From the NCBI GenBank assembly GCA_020686985.1, contig JAJEPU010000014.1, forward strand, positions 1 through 64,000: 64,000 nucleotides of DNA, given 5' to 3'. The notes beneath the pieces are model-generated. The model had not been told where the DNA came from. It ran no database searches and saw nothing but the letters and a program-made list of their open reading frames with translations. This DNA is from Brotaphodocola catenula (GTDB taxonomy: Bacteria > Bacillota > Clostridia > Lachnospirales > Lachnospiraceae). The translations under genes and the position numbers were made by a program. This document shows, in pieces, positions 16,722 to 25,008 of the stretch (its first letter is position 1; every line of letters begins with the position of its first letter).

Positions 16722-17282
16722 TTAGTCTTTATATTTTTGATTAGCTCCCAATAGTAGTGTGTCAATTGCTTCGGATAATTCTTTTCTTACTTTATCAGGA
16801 TTAGAAAAAGCATATCTTAATTGTAAAGTTGTATAACCATGAAGCATACCTGTTACCATGTTCAAAATTTCAGTGGTCTTATCTGGATTAAAGCCACATG
16901 AGCAAATAAGTGTTTTAAGTAAAGATAGATAATCATTAAAAATGATTGCTGTTTCCTCTGTTCCATTCCAACTAGCCCATTGAATTATTTCATAAACACC
17001 GGGATGTTCAATCATATAATTAAGATATTCAACTGCCACTAATTTTAATGCTGAATCCCCTGTCTTACCGATTGCTGCACGAATCATTTTTTCATTCATA
17101 GTACGCATACCACTATGTGCTATCTCCCTAAGAAGTTCATCCAAACTTCCTATATGATTATATAAGGAGGGGGTACGAATCCCTAAATTTTCAGCAATAG
17201 CTTTCAAAGAAACATTATGAAGTCCATTTCTATCAGCCATATCAGAAGCAGTTTTTATAACTTCGGCTTTTGTAACTCGCAT
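16722..17282 (-). CDS. TetR-family repressor of the cargo hydrolase
   Basis: 186 residues from the ATG at 17282 (MRVTKAEVIK). This start is better spaced from GAAAGAGG than the earlier in-frame ATGs. The N-terminal TetR helix-turn-helix is clear (VSLKAIAENLGIRTPSLYNHIGS, cited in part, about residues 28-50). The C-terminal domain has the features of the TetR subgroup often called WHG-type. It is divergent from the hydrolase at 17462, with inverted repeats in the shared 180-bp gap, so it probably represses both genes until a ligand binds. AT-rich compared with the ICE backbone. Occupies the region that holds tet(M) in Tn916. Confidence 0.85.
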   Translation of the reverse strand: MRVTKAEVIKTASDMADRNGLHNVSLKAIAENLGIRTPSLYNHIGSLDELLREIAHSGMRTMNEKMIRAAIGKTGDSALKLVAVEYLNYMIEHPGVYEIIQWASWNGTEETAIIFNDYLSLLKTLICSCGFNPDKTTEILNMVTGMLHGYTTLQLRYAFSNPDKVRKELSEAIDTLLLGANQKYKD

Positions 17283-17311
17283 ATTCATTTTCCTCTTTCT
17301 ACACATCATTT

Positions 17312-17441
17312 ACTTCATTTTAAGTAATCAAATTAATGAAGTCAATAATTTGGTTAGAAAAAATGAACTCTTGTATTGACAAACAGTCTTATAATATTTA
17401 AAATTACTAATGTAATTAGTTTTTACACTATTTAAATTAGT
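17312..17441 (+). promoter_or_regulatory. Divergent promoter/operator region of the TetR-hydrolase pair
   Basis: The hydrolase promoter is TTGACA (17376-17381), 17 bases, TAAAAT (17399-17404). Immediately downstream of the -10 is the palindrome ACTAAT-GTA-ATTAGT (17406-17420), and a near copy ACTATT-TAA-ATTAGT follows at 17427-17441. On the TetR side ACTTCATT (17312-17319) is inverted at 17335-17342. These are good candidate TetR operators. Confidence 0.6.
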
Positions 17442-17461
17442 TTGCGAAAGGAAATACAAAT

Positions 17462-18157
17462 ATGTGTACAAGATTTGTGTATAATGGAAAAGAAACCATT
17501 GTTGGGTTCAATTTTGATATTGACCTTTCTGAATGGGAACATACTGTAATTGCCGAAAAAGACCGTTTTTTTATAGGGATAAAAATGTCCGATAATAAGT
17601 ACCACTCTTTTCACGGAATCAATAGAAATGGGAATGTTGGCACATTGTTGTATGTACATGGAAATGACAATGCACAATTTTGCGGTAATGAATCATGCTA
17701 TCCAATAGCTGATTTGACAGAAAACTTTATAAAAGGCAATCTCTCTTTTGACGATTCATTGGAAATAGTGAAAAAAAAGAAAATTACTTATGCACCTGAC
17801 ACTACTATGCAGGCTATGTTTTCGGATAGAAATGGGCGTGTTCTCATTATTGAACCGGGGATTGGGTATCGCTTGGAAAAAGAAAAATATTCCTTAATAA
17901 CAAATTACTCCATTTTAAAACCAGAATTGACTAATCCATATGTTTTATCTGGGGATAACAGATATGAAAAGGCAAAGGATTTACTGCAAGGATATGGAGA
18001 AAACTTCTCTATTTCCAACGCCTTTGATGTACTTAGGTCAGTACGTCAGGAAGGACTTTGGGCAACCAGAGTTTCTTTTATATATTCCGTTGCTAAAAAT
18101 AAGGTATATTATGTGTTGAACAATGATTTCAAAAATATTGCAGAGTATCAATTCTAA
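17462..18157 (+). CDS. Small Cys2 Ntn-hydrolase (linear amide C-N hydrolase / choloylglycine hydrolase family)
   Basis: 231 residues, start ATG with GAAAGGA upstream. The protein begins MCT, so the Cys at position 2 becomes the N-terminal nucleophile after Met removal. GFNFDID (15-21) corresponds to the GRNxD block of bile salt and penicillin V hydrolases, LITNYS to the oxyanion Asn region, and DNRYEKA to the conserved Arg. The Arg of the GRN block is replaced by Phe, and the protein is about 90 residues shorter than typical bile salt hydrolases, so the substrate is unlikely to be a standard bile salt. It may cleave an N-acyl or peptide amide, perhaps a signal or antimicrobial compound. Cargo in the tet(M) position. 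Confidence 0.75.
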   Translation: MCTRFVYNGKETIVGFNFDIDLSEWEHTVIAEKDRFFIGIKMSDNKYHSFHGINRNGNVGTLLYVHGNDNAQFCGNESCYPIADLTENFIKGNLSFDDSLEIVKKKKITYAPDTTMQAMFSDRNGRVLIIEPGIGYRLEKEKYSLITNYSILKPELTNPYVLSGDNRYEKAKDLLQGYGENFSISNAFDVLRSVRQEGLWATRVSFIYSVAKNKVYYVLNNDFKNIAEYQF

Positions 18158-18189
18158 TATCACTGCAATTATAAACAAAAGTGGAGGAT

Positions 18190-18567
<378 letters not shown>

Positions 18568-18732
18568 TTACTGTTCCTGTTGTAATAGTGACAGGTATAG
18601 AAAAACGTATTGTATAGTTGTACAGTTCCTATTATGCGTATCAAAGATAAAACTATGCTGCCGAAACGGAAATAAAAAAAACCGTTATTTGGCAGTACAC
18701 TTTTCTTGCGTCAAAATCTCATAAATCTTTCC

Positions 18733-18770
18733 AGACGACGGTTTGACAAAAGCCGCCGTCTTTCTTTTTT
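18733..18770 (+). terminator. Terminator 1 in the orf9-orf7 gap
   Basis: AGACGACGG (18733-18741) pairs with CCGCCGTCT (18753-18761) with one mismatch, followed by TTCTTTTTT. Confidence 0.7.
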
Positions 18771-18960
18771 CCAGAATATATGGAGGTTGTATTAAAGTCA
18801 GCTTTTTTTAGGCTCCGGCGGCTTACAGGAGGAAGCCGCTATGCAAAATATTTTCTTAAATATATCTACATTCGGTAAACCGTTAAAAAAAGCCATCTAC
18901 CTACACTAGAAAATTCTGACCCTCAATGTGGTTTTTCAGAATACATAGAAAGAACTATCA

Positions 18961-19001
18961 AAGCACACAAACAGAAATATCGTCTGTTTGCGTGCTTTTT
19001 T
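18961..19001 (+). terminator. Terminator 2 in the orf9-orf7 gap
   Basis: AAGCAC plus AAACAGA on the left (18961-18975) pair with TCTGTTT and GTGCTT on the right (18983-18997), a stem of about 14 bp with a small internal loop, followed by a T-run. Confidence 0.8.
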
Positions 19002-19113
19002 AGTTGGAAGAAAAAGTTTTTAAATTTTTCTTTTCAAAACGCAACTGCACCCCCTGTCCTGTCGGGACTAAGAGCGAAAAGGGGGAAAGAAGCAGAAATT
19101 CCTATCAACTCGC

Positions 19114-19137
19114 TCCCTTTCAAGGCTGGAAAGGGGG
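19114..19137 (+). promoter_or_regulatory. Hairpin sequestering the orf7 ribosome binding site
   Basis: CCCTTTC (19115-19121) pairs with GAAAGGG (19129-19135), and the right arm is the AAGGGGG Shine-Dalgarno of the orf7 start at 19144. Folding would hide the site, so translation of the sigma-like activator may be conditional. Confidence 0.5.
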
Positions 19138-19143
19138 TGAACA

Positions 19144-19566
19144 ATGATGAAGCCATCTGAATTTCAGACAACCATAGAGAACCAGTTTGATTATATCTGT
19201 AAAGTCGCTATGGAGGATGAACGCAAAGACTATCTCAAAGCGTTGTCCAGACAGTGTAAACGGGAAACCCTGTTCTGTGATATGGACGATTACACCGTCA
19301 ATCTGTTTTCTTCCGAAGACACCTATCCATCCCACTTCCATACTTTTGAAATGGATGGATTTACTGTCCGCATTGAAAACAGCCTGTTAGCCGAAGCATT
19401 AGAAAGTCTGGACGGAAAGAAACGTGACGTTATCCTGCGATATTATTTTCTTGGATTTGACGATACGGAAATCTCAAAAATTCTGGAAGTCAACCGTTCT
19501 ACCATCCAGAGAAGAAGACACGCCGGACTGGAATTTATCAAAAAATTTATGGAGGACGAAGCATGA
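19144..19566 (+). CDS. Sigma-70-like regulator, Tn916 Orf7-like
   Basis: 140 residues, start ATGATG. The C-terminal region has a sigma region 4 helix-turn-helix (KKRDVILRYYFLGFDDTEIS, then RSTIQRRRHAGLEFI, about residues 90-135). In Tn916, Orf7 and Orf8 activate transcription through the element toward excision and transfer. It overlaps the next gene by ATGA. Confidence 0.88.
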   Translation: MMKPSEFQTTIENQFDYICKVAMEDERKDYLKALSRQCKRETLFCDMDDYTVNLFSSEDTYPSHFHTFEMDGFTVRIENSLLAEALESLDGKKRDVILRYYFLGFDDTEISKILEVNRSTIQRRRHAGLEFIKKFMEDEA

Positions 19567-19802
19567 CAGCAAAGCACCCTATGATTCCGTTTCCTGTGAT
19601 TGTAAGAGCTACGGACGGCGATATTGAAGCAGTCAACCAGATTGTACGCCATTACAGCGGTTTTATTGCCAGCCGTTCCATGCGTCCCATGAAAGACGAA
19701 TATGGAAATACCCACATGGTTGTAGATGAAACCCTACGCCGCCGGATGGAAACACGTCTGATTGCAAAGATTTTATCTTTTGAAATCAGGGAACCAAACT
19801 AG
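19563..19802 (+). CDS. HTH conjugative-transposon regulator, Tn916 Orf8-like
   Basis: 79 residues. Starts inside the stop of orf7 (ATGA). Contains ATDGDIEAVNQIVRHYSGFI, which recalls the first helices of a sigma-like or HTH_16 domain found in Tn916 Orf8. It probably works with the Orf7-like protein as a two-part activator. Confidence 0.85.
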   Translation: MTAKHPMIPFPVIVRATDGDIEAVNQIVRHYSGFIASRSMRPMKDEYGNTHMVVDETLRRRMETRLIAKILSFEIREPN

Positions 19803-20375
19803 AAATAACGCTCGCCTGTGGAAGCGTGGACAAACCCATGCTTCCCAGACAGAGCTTGCCAGTCTATTAAAGTGCATTATCACCAGTGCATTTTAACAGG
19901 CTGACAAAGCCGGATTGTTCCTTGAAAAAGAAAGCGTCTAATCAACGCAGCATAAAGCAGCCGAATACGTTTCGATAGAAAGAGAGCCGTTGGGCTGGCA
20001 CGCCGTAACCCACCAAAGGAGGGATGATACCGGATAGCGATTCCTGCCAGCGTTCCATAAGTAGCTTACCGCAGAGCTGCCGCCATGACCTTTCTATTGT
20101 GATAATGATACTTCCGTACAGCCTTAGTCCGTGTGATGATGTAGCACCGCTGGCAAAGGGTACGGCTGGATGAGAACCATGCAGGGGTGAGATTCCCATG
20201 AGCTTTAGCGAAAGCTGTTCGGCTTGCTTAGATACCATTTTGAATTAGAATTTTTCATTCAAAATCAAATAACTATTTGCAGGAAATACAATCTTAATAT
20301 TACTTTTGCCACAAAATCTGATATAATATAGACAGATATTGAGGGTTCCATATCTGGTCTATGGAAAGGAGGAAC
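19803..20375. other. Long non-coding stretch upstream of the excisionase gene
   Basis: About 570 bases. No convincing coding frame: the 98-residue leftward frame at 19942-20238 lacks a ribosome binding site and looks accidental. It has direct repeats AGTGCATT near 19870-19895 and several GC-rich blocks that could fold. A TATAAT at 20322-20327 is the likely -10 of the xis-int promoter, with a weak TTACTT at -35. Confidence 0.4.
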
Positions 20376-20570
20376 ATGATTACAGTAACAAAAAAAGACT
20401 TAATAGAACTGGGTTATGGAACTTCATTCGCAGCAGACATCATAAGAGAAGCAAAAAAACTTATGATTTCAAAAGGGCATACCTACTATCAGTCACGCAA
20501 ACTGGACAGGGTTCCCAGAGAAGCTGTGGAAGAATTGCTAGGGATTACTTTTACTGATAAATCAAACTGA
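20376..20570 (+). CDS. Excisionase-like protein, DUF3173 family
   Basis: 64 residues from the ATG at 20376 with AAAGGAGG upstream. MITVTKKDLIELGYG followed by a compact basic HTH-like fold with VPREAVEELLG is the DUF3173 pattern. This family typically sits directly upstream of a tyrosine integrase and acts as its directionality factor. It is not the Xis type of Tn916, which marks this integration module as foreign to the Tn916 backbone. Confidence 0.75.
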   Translation: MITVTKKDLIELGYGTSFAADIIREAKKLMISKGHTYYQSRKLDRVPREAVEELLGITFTDKSN

Positions 20571-20606
20571 TTGTACTTCTTGCACATTTATGTAAGGAGT
20601 GAAATC

Positions 20607-21791
20607 ATGGCAAAAGACCCTATTAAGAAAGCAGAAAACGGAACTTATTATTTTAGAGCAAACTTAGGTTTTCATCCGATTACCGGAAAACAGATTCAGA
20701 AATACAAAAGTGGATTCAAGACAAAAAAAGAAGCCAGAGAAGCATATTCAAAACTTATGCTGACATCCACAGAAGAATTAACAGAAAAGAAACAGCAGCT
20801 ATCTTTTCAACAGTTTATTGAGGAAACTTATCTTCCTTGGTATAAAACACAAGTAAAGGAAAGCACCTATCTGAACCGCCGTTCTACCATTCAGAAGCAT
20901 TTTTCATACTTTTACAAAATGACGGTGGATGAGATAGAACCCATTAACGTCCAGAACTGGCAGCTTGAACTCGCAAAAGAATTTAGTCCAAACTATATCC
21001 GTATTGTACAGGGTATGCTCTCCATTGCCTTTGACAGAGCAGTTGTTCTCGGTCTTGCAAAGAAAAATCCATCACGAATGATAGGAAACATCAAGAGCAA
21101 GAAAACAAAAGTGGATTTCTGGACACTGGATGAATTTCAAAAGGTAATTTCCCTGCTCTACAAGGGAGATTATTACGAACATTACCTTTTCATTTCATAC
21201 TGGCTCCTGTTTATGACCGGAATGAGAATCGGAGAAGCCGCAGCCCTGCAATGGTCGGACATCAACTTTGAAACCGGACTTTTAAGTATAACAAAAACGC
21301 TGTACTATAAAACAATGGACGAATACAAATTTGTGGAGCCAAAGACACAAGCCAGTATTCGCACTATCTATATTGACACAGATACCATCAAAGAATTGAA
21401 AGCATGGCAGGAAGTACAGCAAAAGGTTTTAAAGGGCTGCGACCTTGTACTAAGCTACAATGGGATTCCCACCAGTAAGCACACCCTCCCACGGGCATTA
21501 GAAAAACTTGCTGGATTGGCAGGCGTACACCGTATCAAGATTCATGCACTCAGACATTCCCATGCTTCCCTGCTCATCAGTATGGGTGAAAATCCTTTAT
21601 TGATTAAAGAACGTCTGGGGCATGAAAAGATACAGACTACGTTAGGAACCTATGGACATTTATATCCCAACACCAACGTGGAAGTTGCCAAAAAATTAAC
21701 TGGTGTTCTCACTTATACTCCGGCAACAACCAGTGTTGCCGATTACACCAGCAATCAGCATACAGCAATCTATCACAGAGCAGTTGAATAA
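20607..21791 (+). CDS. int: Tyrosine integrase of the ICE (guaA-targeting)
   Basis: 394 residues. The ATG at 20607 (MAKDPIKKAENG) follows TAAGGAGTG, so the longer upstream frame is not used. Order: an N-terminal arm-binding domain (about 1-60), a SAM-like core-binding domain (about 65-165), and a catalytic domain with Arg in MTGMRIGEAAALQW, Lys in the beta hairpin, HALRHSHASLL (His, Arg), LGHEKIQTT and the nucleophile Tyr in TYGHLYP. The stop lies 80 bases from guaA, next to the att core. It integrates and, with the DUF3173 protein, excises the element. Confidence 0.92.
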   Translation: MAKDPIKKAENGTYYFRANLGFHPITGKQIQKYKSGFKTKKEAREAYSKLMLTSTEELTEKKQQLSFQQFIEETYLPWYKTQVKESTYLNRRSTIQKHFSYFYKMTVDEIEPINVQNWQLELAKEFSPNYIRIVQGMLSIAFDRAVVLGLAKKNPSRMIGNIKSKKTKVDFWTLDEFQKVISLLYKGDYYEHYLFISYWLLFMTGMRIGEAAALQWSDINFETGLLSITKTLYYKTMDEYKFVEPKTQASIRTIYIDTDTIKELKAWQEVQQKVLKGCDLVLSYNGIPTSKHTLPRALEKLAGLAGVHRIKIHALRHSHASLLISMGENPLLIKERLGHEKIQTTLGTYGHLYPNTNVEVAKKLTGVLTYTPATTSVADYTSNQHTAIYHRAVE

Positions 21792-21813
21792 AAAAATGCA
21801 ATCAAAATGCAAT
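21792..21813. repeat. Right-end tandem repeats (putative integrase arm sites)
   Basis: AAAAATGCAAT (21792-21802) and CAAAATGCAAT (21803-21813), the same 11-mer as at the left end (3353-3374). They lie directly after the int stop codon. Confidence 0.55.
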
Positions 21814-21824
21814 TCTAAAAGGAA

Positions 21825-21864
21825 AGAGCCTCAAAACCCTTGAAAATAAAGGCTTTGAAGCTCT
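21825..21864. terminator. Hairpin between int and guaA
   Basis: AGAGC, TCAAA and CC on the left (21825-21838) pair with GG, TTTGA and GCTCT on the right (21851-21864), with two single mismatches. It probably stops convergent int and guaA transcripts. A T-run is weak, so a recombination role is also possible. Confidence 0.5.
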
Positions 21865-21871
21865 GCTCCAA

Positions 21872-23416
21872 CTATTCAAACTCAATCGTTGCCGGTGGCT
21901 TTCCGGTGCAATCATAGAGTACGCGGTTGATGTGCGGTACTTCGTTGACGATACGACTTGACACGATTCCAAGAACATCCCACGGGATCTCGGCTGCCTC
22001 AGCGGTCATGAAGTCGATCGTGTTGACTGCGCGCAGGGCTACGGCGTAATCATAGGTTCTCTCATCGCCCATAACGCCTACGGAACGCATGTTGGTCAGG
22101 GCTGCAAAGTACTGACCAATTCCGCGATCAAGTCCTGCCTTTGCAATCTCCTCGCGGTAAATCGCATCTGCTTCCTGAACCATCTTTACCTTCTCAGCGG
22201 TTACCTCGCCGATGATACGGATTCCAAGACCCGGACCCGGGAACGGCTGACGATAAACAAGTTTCTCCGGAATGCCAAGCTCCAGTCCTGCCTTACGAAC
22301 CTCATCCTTGAACAGGTCGCGTAACGGCTCGATGATCTCCTTGAAATCAACATAGTCAGGAAGTCCTCCGACATTGTGGTGGGACTTGATGACTGCGGAT
22401 TCTCCGCCCAGTCCACTCTCTACAACGTCCGGGTAAATCGTTCCCTGAACAAGGAAATCTACCTTTCCGATTTTCTTTGCCTCTTCCTCGAAGACACGGA
22501 TGAACTCTTCACCGATGATCTTACGCTTGTGCTCCGGCTCCTCTACGCCTTTGAGCTTTGCATAGAAACGATCCTGTGCGTTGACACGGATGAAGTTCAG
22601 CTTGTACGGACCGTTCGGTCCAAATACTTCCTCTACCTCATCGCCCTCGTTCTTGCGCAGAAGACCGTGATCTACGAATACACAAGTCAGCTGATCGCCG
22701 ACTGCCTTTGCCAGCATAACCGCTGCAACGGAGGAGTCTACACCGCCGGACAGCGCACAAAGCACCTTTCCGTCGCCTACCTTCTCGCGCAGAGCCTTTA
22801 CGGTATGCTCAACGAAATGATCCATCTTCCAGTCGCCTGCACATCCGCAGACTTTGTATACGAAGTTGGACAGCATCTTTGTTCCCTCTACGGTGTGAAG
22901 AACCTCCGGATGGAACTGGATTGCATACAAATTCTTCTCTGCACACTCCGCAGCTGCTACCGGGCAGTCCGGGGTATGAGCGATGATCTTAAATCCCGGT
23001 GCTTTCTCCTCGATGTAGTCGTTGTGGCTCATCCAGCAGATCGTCTTCTCGGAAACATCACCAAACAGAGCACTGCTCTGATCTACGGTCACTTCGATCT
23101 TTCCATACTCACGAACAGGAGCCTTGCATACATGTCCGCCAAGAACATGCATCATCAGCTGTGCGCCGTAGCACAGTCCCAGAACCGGAACTCCAAGTTC
23201 AAACAGTTCCTTGCTGCAAGTTGCTGCACCTTCCTCATAGCAACTGTTCGGACCACCGGTAAGGATAATGCCCTTCGGGTTCATCTCTTTAATTTTCTCG
23301 ATGCTGGTCTTGTAGGAATAAATTTCACAGTACACATTACATTCCCGGACCCGGCGTGCCACTAACTGATTGTACTGGCCACCAAAATCGATCACAATGA
23401 TTTTCTCTCTGTTCAC
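21872..23416 (-). CDS. guaA: GMP synthase (glutamine-hydrolysing)
   Basis: 514 residues, the usual length (B. subtilis 513). Converts XMP to GMP with glutamine and ATP in the cytosol. N-terminal class I glutamine amidotransferase (GLCYGAQ with the catalytic Cys, QFHPEV with His), central ATP-pyrophosphatase (SGGVDSSV), and the C-terminal dimerisation domain ending PPATIEFE. Start chosen as GTG at 23416, which is spaced correctly from AGGAGG; the frame upstream is open but has no site. The 3' end carries the ICE attachment core. Confidence 0.97.
   Translation of the reverse strand: MNREKIIVIDFGGQYNQLVARRVRECNVYCEIYSYKTSIEKIKEMNPKGIILTGGPNSCYEEGAATCSKELFELGVPVLGLCYGAQLMMHVLGGHVCKAPVREYGKIEVTVDQSSALFGDVSEKTICWMSHNDYIEEKAPGFKIIAHTPDCPVAAAECAEKNLYAIQFHPEVLHTVEGTKMLSNFVYKVCGCAGDWKMDHFVEHTVKALREKVGDGKVLCALSGGVDSSVAAVMLAKAVGDQLTCVFVDHGLLRKNEGDEVEEVFGPNGPYKLNFIRVNAQDRFYAKLKGVEEPEHKRKIIGEEFIRVFEEEAKKIGKVDFLVQGTIYPDVVESGLGGESAVIKSHHNVGGLPDYVDFKEIIEPLRDLFKDEVRKAGLELGIPEKLVYRQPFPGPGLGIRIIGEVTAEKVKMVQEADAIYREEIAKAGLDRGIGQYFAALTNMRSVGVMGDERTYDYAVALRAVNTIDFMTAEAAEIPWDVLGIVSSRIVNEVPHINRVLYDCTGKPPATIEFE
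21873..21883. other. attR core inside the guaA 3' end
   Basis: TATTCAAACTC overlaps the last codons and part of the stop of guaA and is repeated at 3251-3261. Integration here leaves the guaA product unchanged. The guaA 3' end is a known hotspot for ICEs and islands in Firmicutes. Confidence 0.6.
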
Positions 23417-23525
23417 GAGTTGTCTTCCTCCTGGTATTTGTCCGGTCGTCAAAACGCCCGGCATTTTCTCATTTACTACTTTACTACTGTTTGTTGCTTA
23501 ACATATAGCTCTTTTGTTGCGACAA

Positions 23526-23562
23526 GCAGAATCTGCCATGATACACCGCATCCGGATTCTGC
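23526..23562 (-). promoter_or_regulatory. guaA leader hairpin
   Basis: GCAGAATC and GATTCTGC pair across 21 bases in the roughly 150-base leader of guaA, immediately after the predicted start. It could be a regulatory element, but it does not match the purine riboswitch core as far as I can see. Confidence 0.4.
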
Positions 23563-23572
23563 TCTCCCAAAC

Positions 23573-23601
23573 ATTATACATAATTTATCCCGCGGATACA
23601 A
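23573..23601 (-). promoter_or_regulatory. guaA promoter
   Basis: On the minus strand TTGTAT (23596-23601), 17 bases, TATAAT (23573-23578); start near 23566. Confidence 0.65.
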
Positions 23602-23818
23602 GAGGGATTCTCATTTATACTTCGTTCTCGTTGTTATAACTGTTACCGTACACAGGTAGGCATTTTCTGAACTGAAAATGCCGTATGATACAGTGGTAGC
23701 AACGCTTCAAATTCATGCCTCCATCATAAATCACTCCAACTTCACATGATAGATACGTTGATGATAATGCGATCTTAAGGCTTGTTCCAATAACTTAATT
23801 CATCACAAACAATTGCCC
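23602..23818. other. Intergenic region between guaA and the YtvI-like gene
   Basis: Holds a perfect 9-bp inverted repeat GGCATTTTC/GAAAATGCC with a 6-base loop (about 23658-23681). It has no T-run, so it is not a standard terminator. Nothing else recognised. Confidence 0.35.
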
Positions 23819-24955
23819 TCACTTTTCTTTACCGGATTTCCGAAATCTCTGAATCTCCTTCATCAACGTCTTTGCACTCGCAATCATCTCATCAAATGCG
23901 CCAAACTTGTAAAGATTCATAATCAGAATTCCGATCGGGACTGCAAGAATCATTCCGGAAATTCCGCGAAACTTAAATCCCAGATATAGAAACACGAGTG
24001 TCATCAGAGGAGGAAATCCCATCGTGTCGCCGACAATCTTCGGCTGTACAATCTGGCGCACAACCTGAGTCAGCACATAGAGCAAGGCAAAACCCATCGC
24101 CAGCGTATACTCGCCCGCAAGTAATTTGATGATCGCCCACGGAATCAGCACCGTTCCCGTTCCAAACAATGGAAGAAAATCAAGAATTGCGATCAGAATT
24201 CCAAGTAGAACTGCATAGTGCACGCCGAGCACGAGAAATCCCACTGCAAGAATCATGGCAACAACAAACATGATCTTAAACTGTGCGAGAAAATATCCGC
24301 CAATCAGCCGTTTCGTTTCTTCTTTCAAATGATTCCAATAACGACTTCCGCCCTCTGGGATATATTTTTTCCAGAAATCAATGACCTTTTCCTGCTCTGC
24401 AATAAAAAAATAGGCGGAGAGAATCGTCATGATCACACTCACGAGAATATTCGGAATCTTCATCGCGACGTTTCCTGCCACCTCCACAGTCGGAGATGCC
24501 ATTTTCTGAACGAGAATGCTGAGCGTCGCGCCCACATTTCCGGTAAATTCCTGCCACGAATCCTGTATATTATCAGGAAGAAGCGCAAATACATGAGCAA
24601 ATCGCAGAGTAATCGCATTAGCTTCCTCAACTGCCTGTCGATACAGCTCCGGCAAATGTTTTCCGAGATCAATCGCCTGCATCACAAGCCAGGAAATAAT
24701 CCCATATCCAAGCCCGATAATCAGCGCAAGTACGGCTATCACAATCAACACGGAACTGTGACGGCGAACGAGTCGCACTCTCCGCTCCAAAAATTTCACA
24801 AACGGATTTGCAATAAGCGCAATGATCCACCCGATCACAAAGGGCAAAAAAAACTTTAAAAGTCTGGGGCCCAGCAGACAAACTGCCAGAATCTCCACAA
24901 TCGGAATTGCAAGATTTAAAATCAGTCTGAGATATTTCTTCTTCCAGTCTTCCAT
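23819..24955 (-). CDS. AI-2E family transporter, YtvI-like sporulation membrane protein
   Basis: 378 residues from the ATG at 24955 with AGAAGGTGG upstream. Eight or so membrane helices in the AI-2E pattern: two at the N-terminus, a long periplasmic/amphipathic middle (about 90-200), then a helix cluster including GILIAILDFLPLFGTGTVLIPW and LYVLTQVVRQIVQPKIVGDTMG (both cited in part). In Firmicutes the YtvI branch is linked to sporulation; other members export small molecules. Single gene between hisC and guaA. Confidence 0.8.
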   Translation of the reverse strand: MEDWKKKYLRLILNLAIPIVEILAVCLLGPRLLKFFLPFVIGWIIALIANPFVKFLERRVRLVRRHSSVLIVIAVLALIIGLGYGIISWLVMQAIDLGKHLPELYRQAVEEANAITLRFAHVFALLPDNIQDSWQEFTGNVGATLSILVQKMASPTVEVAGNVAMKIPNILVSVIMTILSAYFFIAEQEKVIDFWKKYIPEGGSRYWNHLKEETKRLIGGYFLAQFKIMFVVAMILAVGFLVLGVHYAVLLGILIAILDFLPLFGTGTVLIPWAIIKLLAGEYTLAMGFALLYVLTQVVRQIVQPKIVGDTMGFPPLMTLVFLYLGFKFRGISGMILAVPIGILIMNLYKFGAFDEMIASAKTLMKEIQRFRKSGKEK

Positions 24956-25008
24956 TCTGCCACCTTCTCTCAATCTTTTCCTGCTCATCCACTCTGAGTT
25001 ATACCTTT

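Noticed and set aside
16722-18157. Tetracycline resistance gene expected in a Tn916-type element
   Set aside because: No ribosomal-protection GTPase or leader peptide is present; the slot holds the TetR-hydrolase pair. The TetR name alone does not imply tetracycline resistance.
19942-20238. 98-residue leftward ORF upstream of xis
   Set aside because: No ribosome binding site and no recognisable fold; it falls in the putative regulatory stretch.
22376-23365. 329-residue ORF on the plus strand
   Set aside because: Antisense to guaA; composition is that of a mirror frame.
23417-23566. Purine riboswitch in the guaA leader
   Set aside because: A hairpin is present, but the conserved core of the purine aptamer could not be found by eye.
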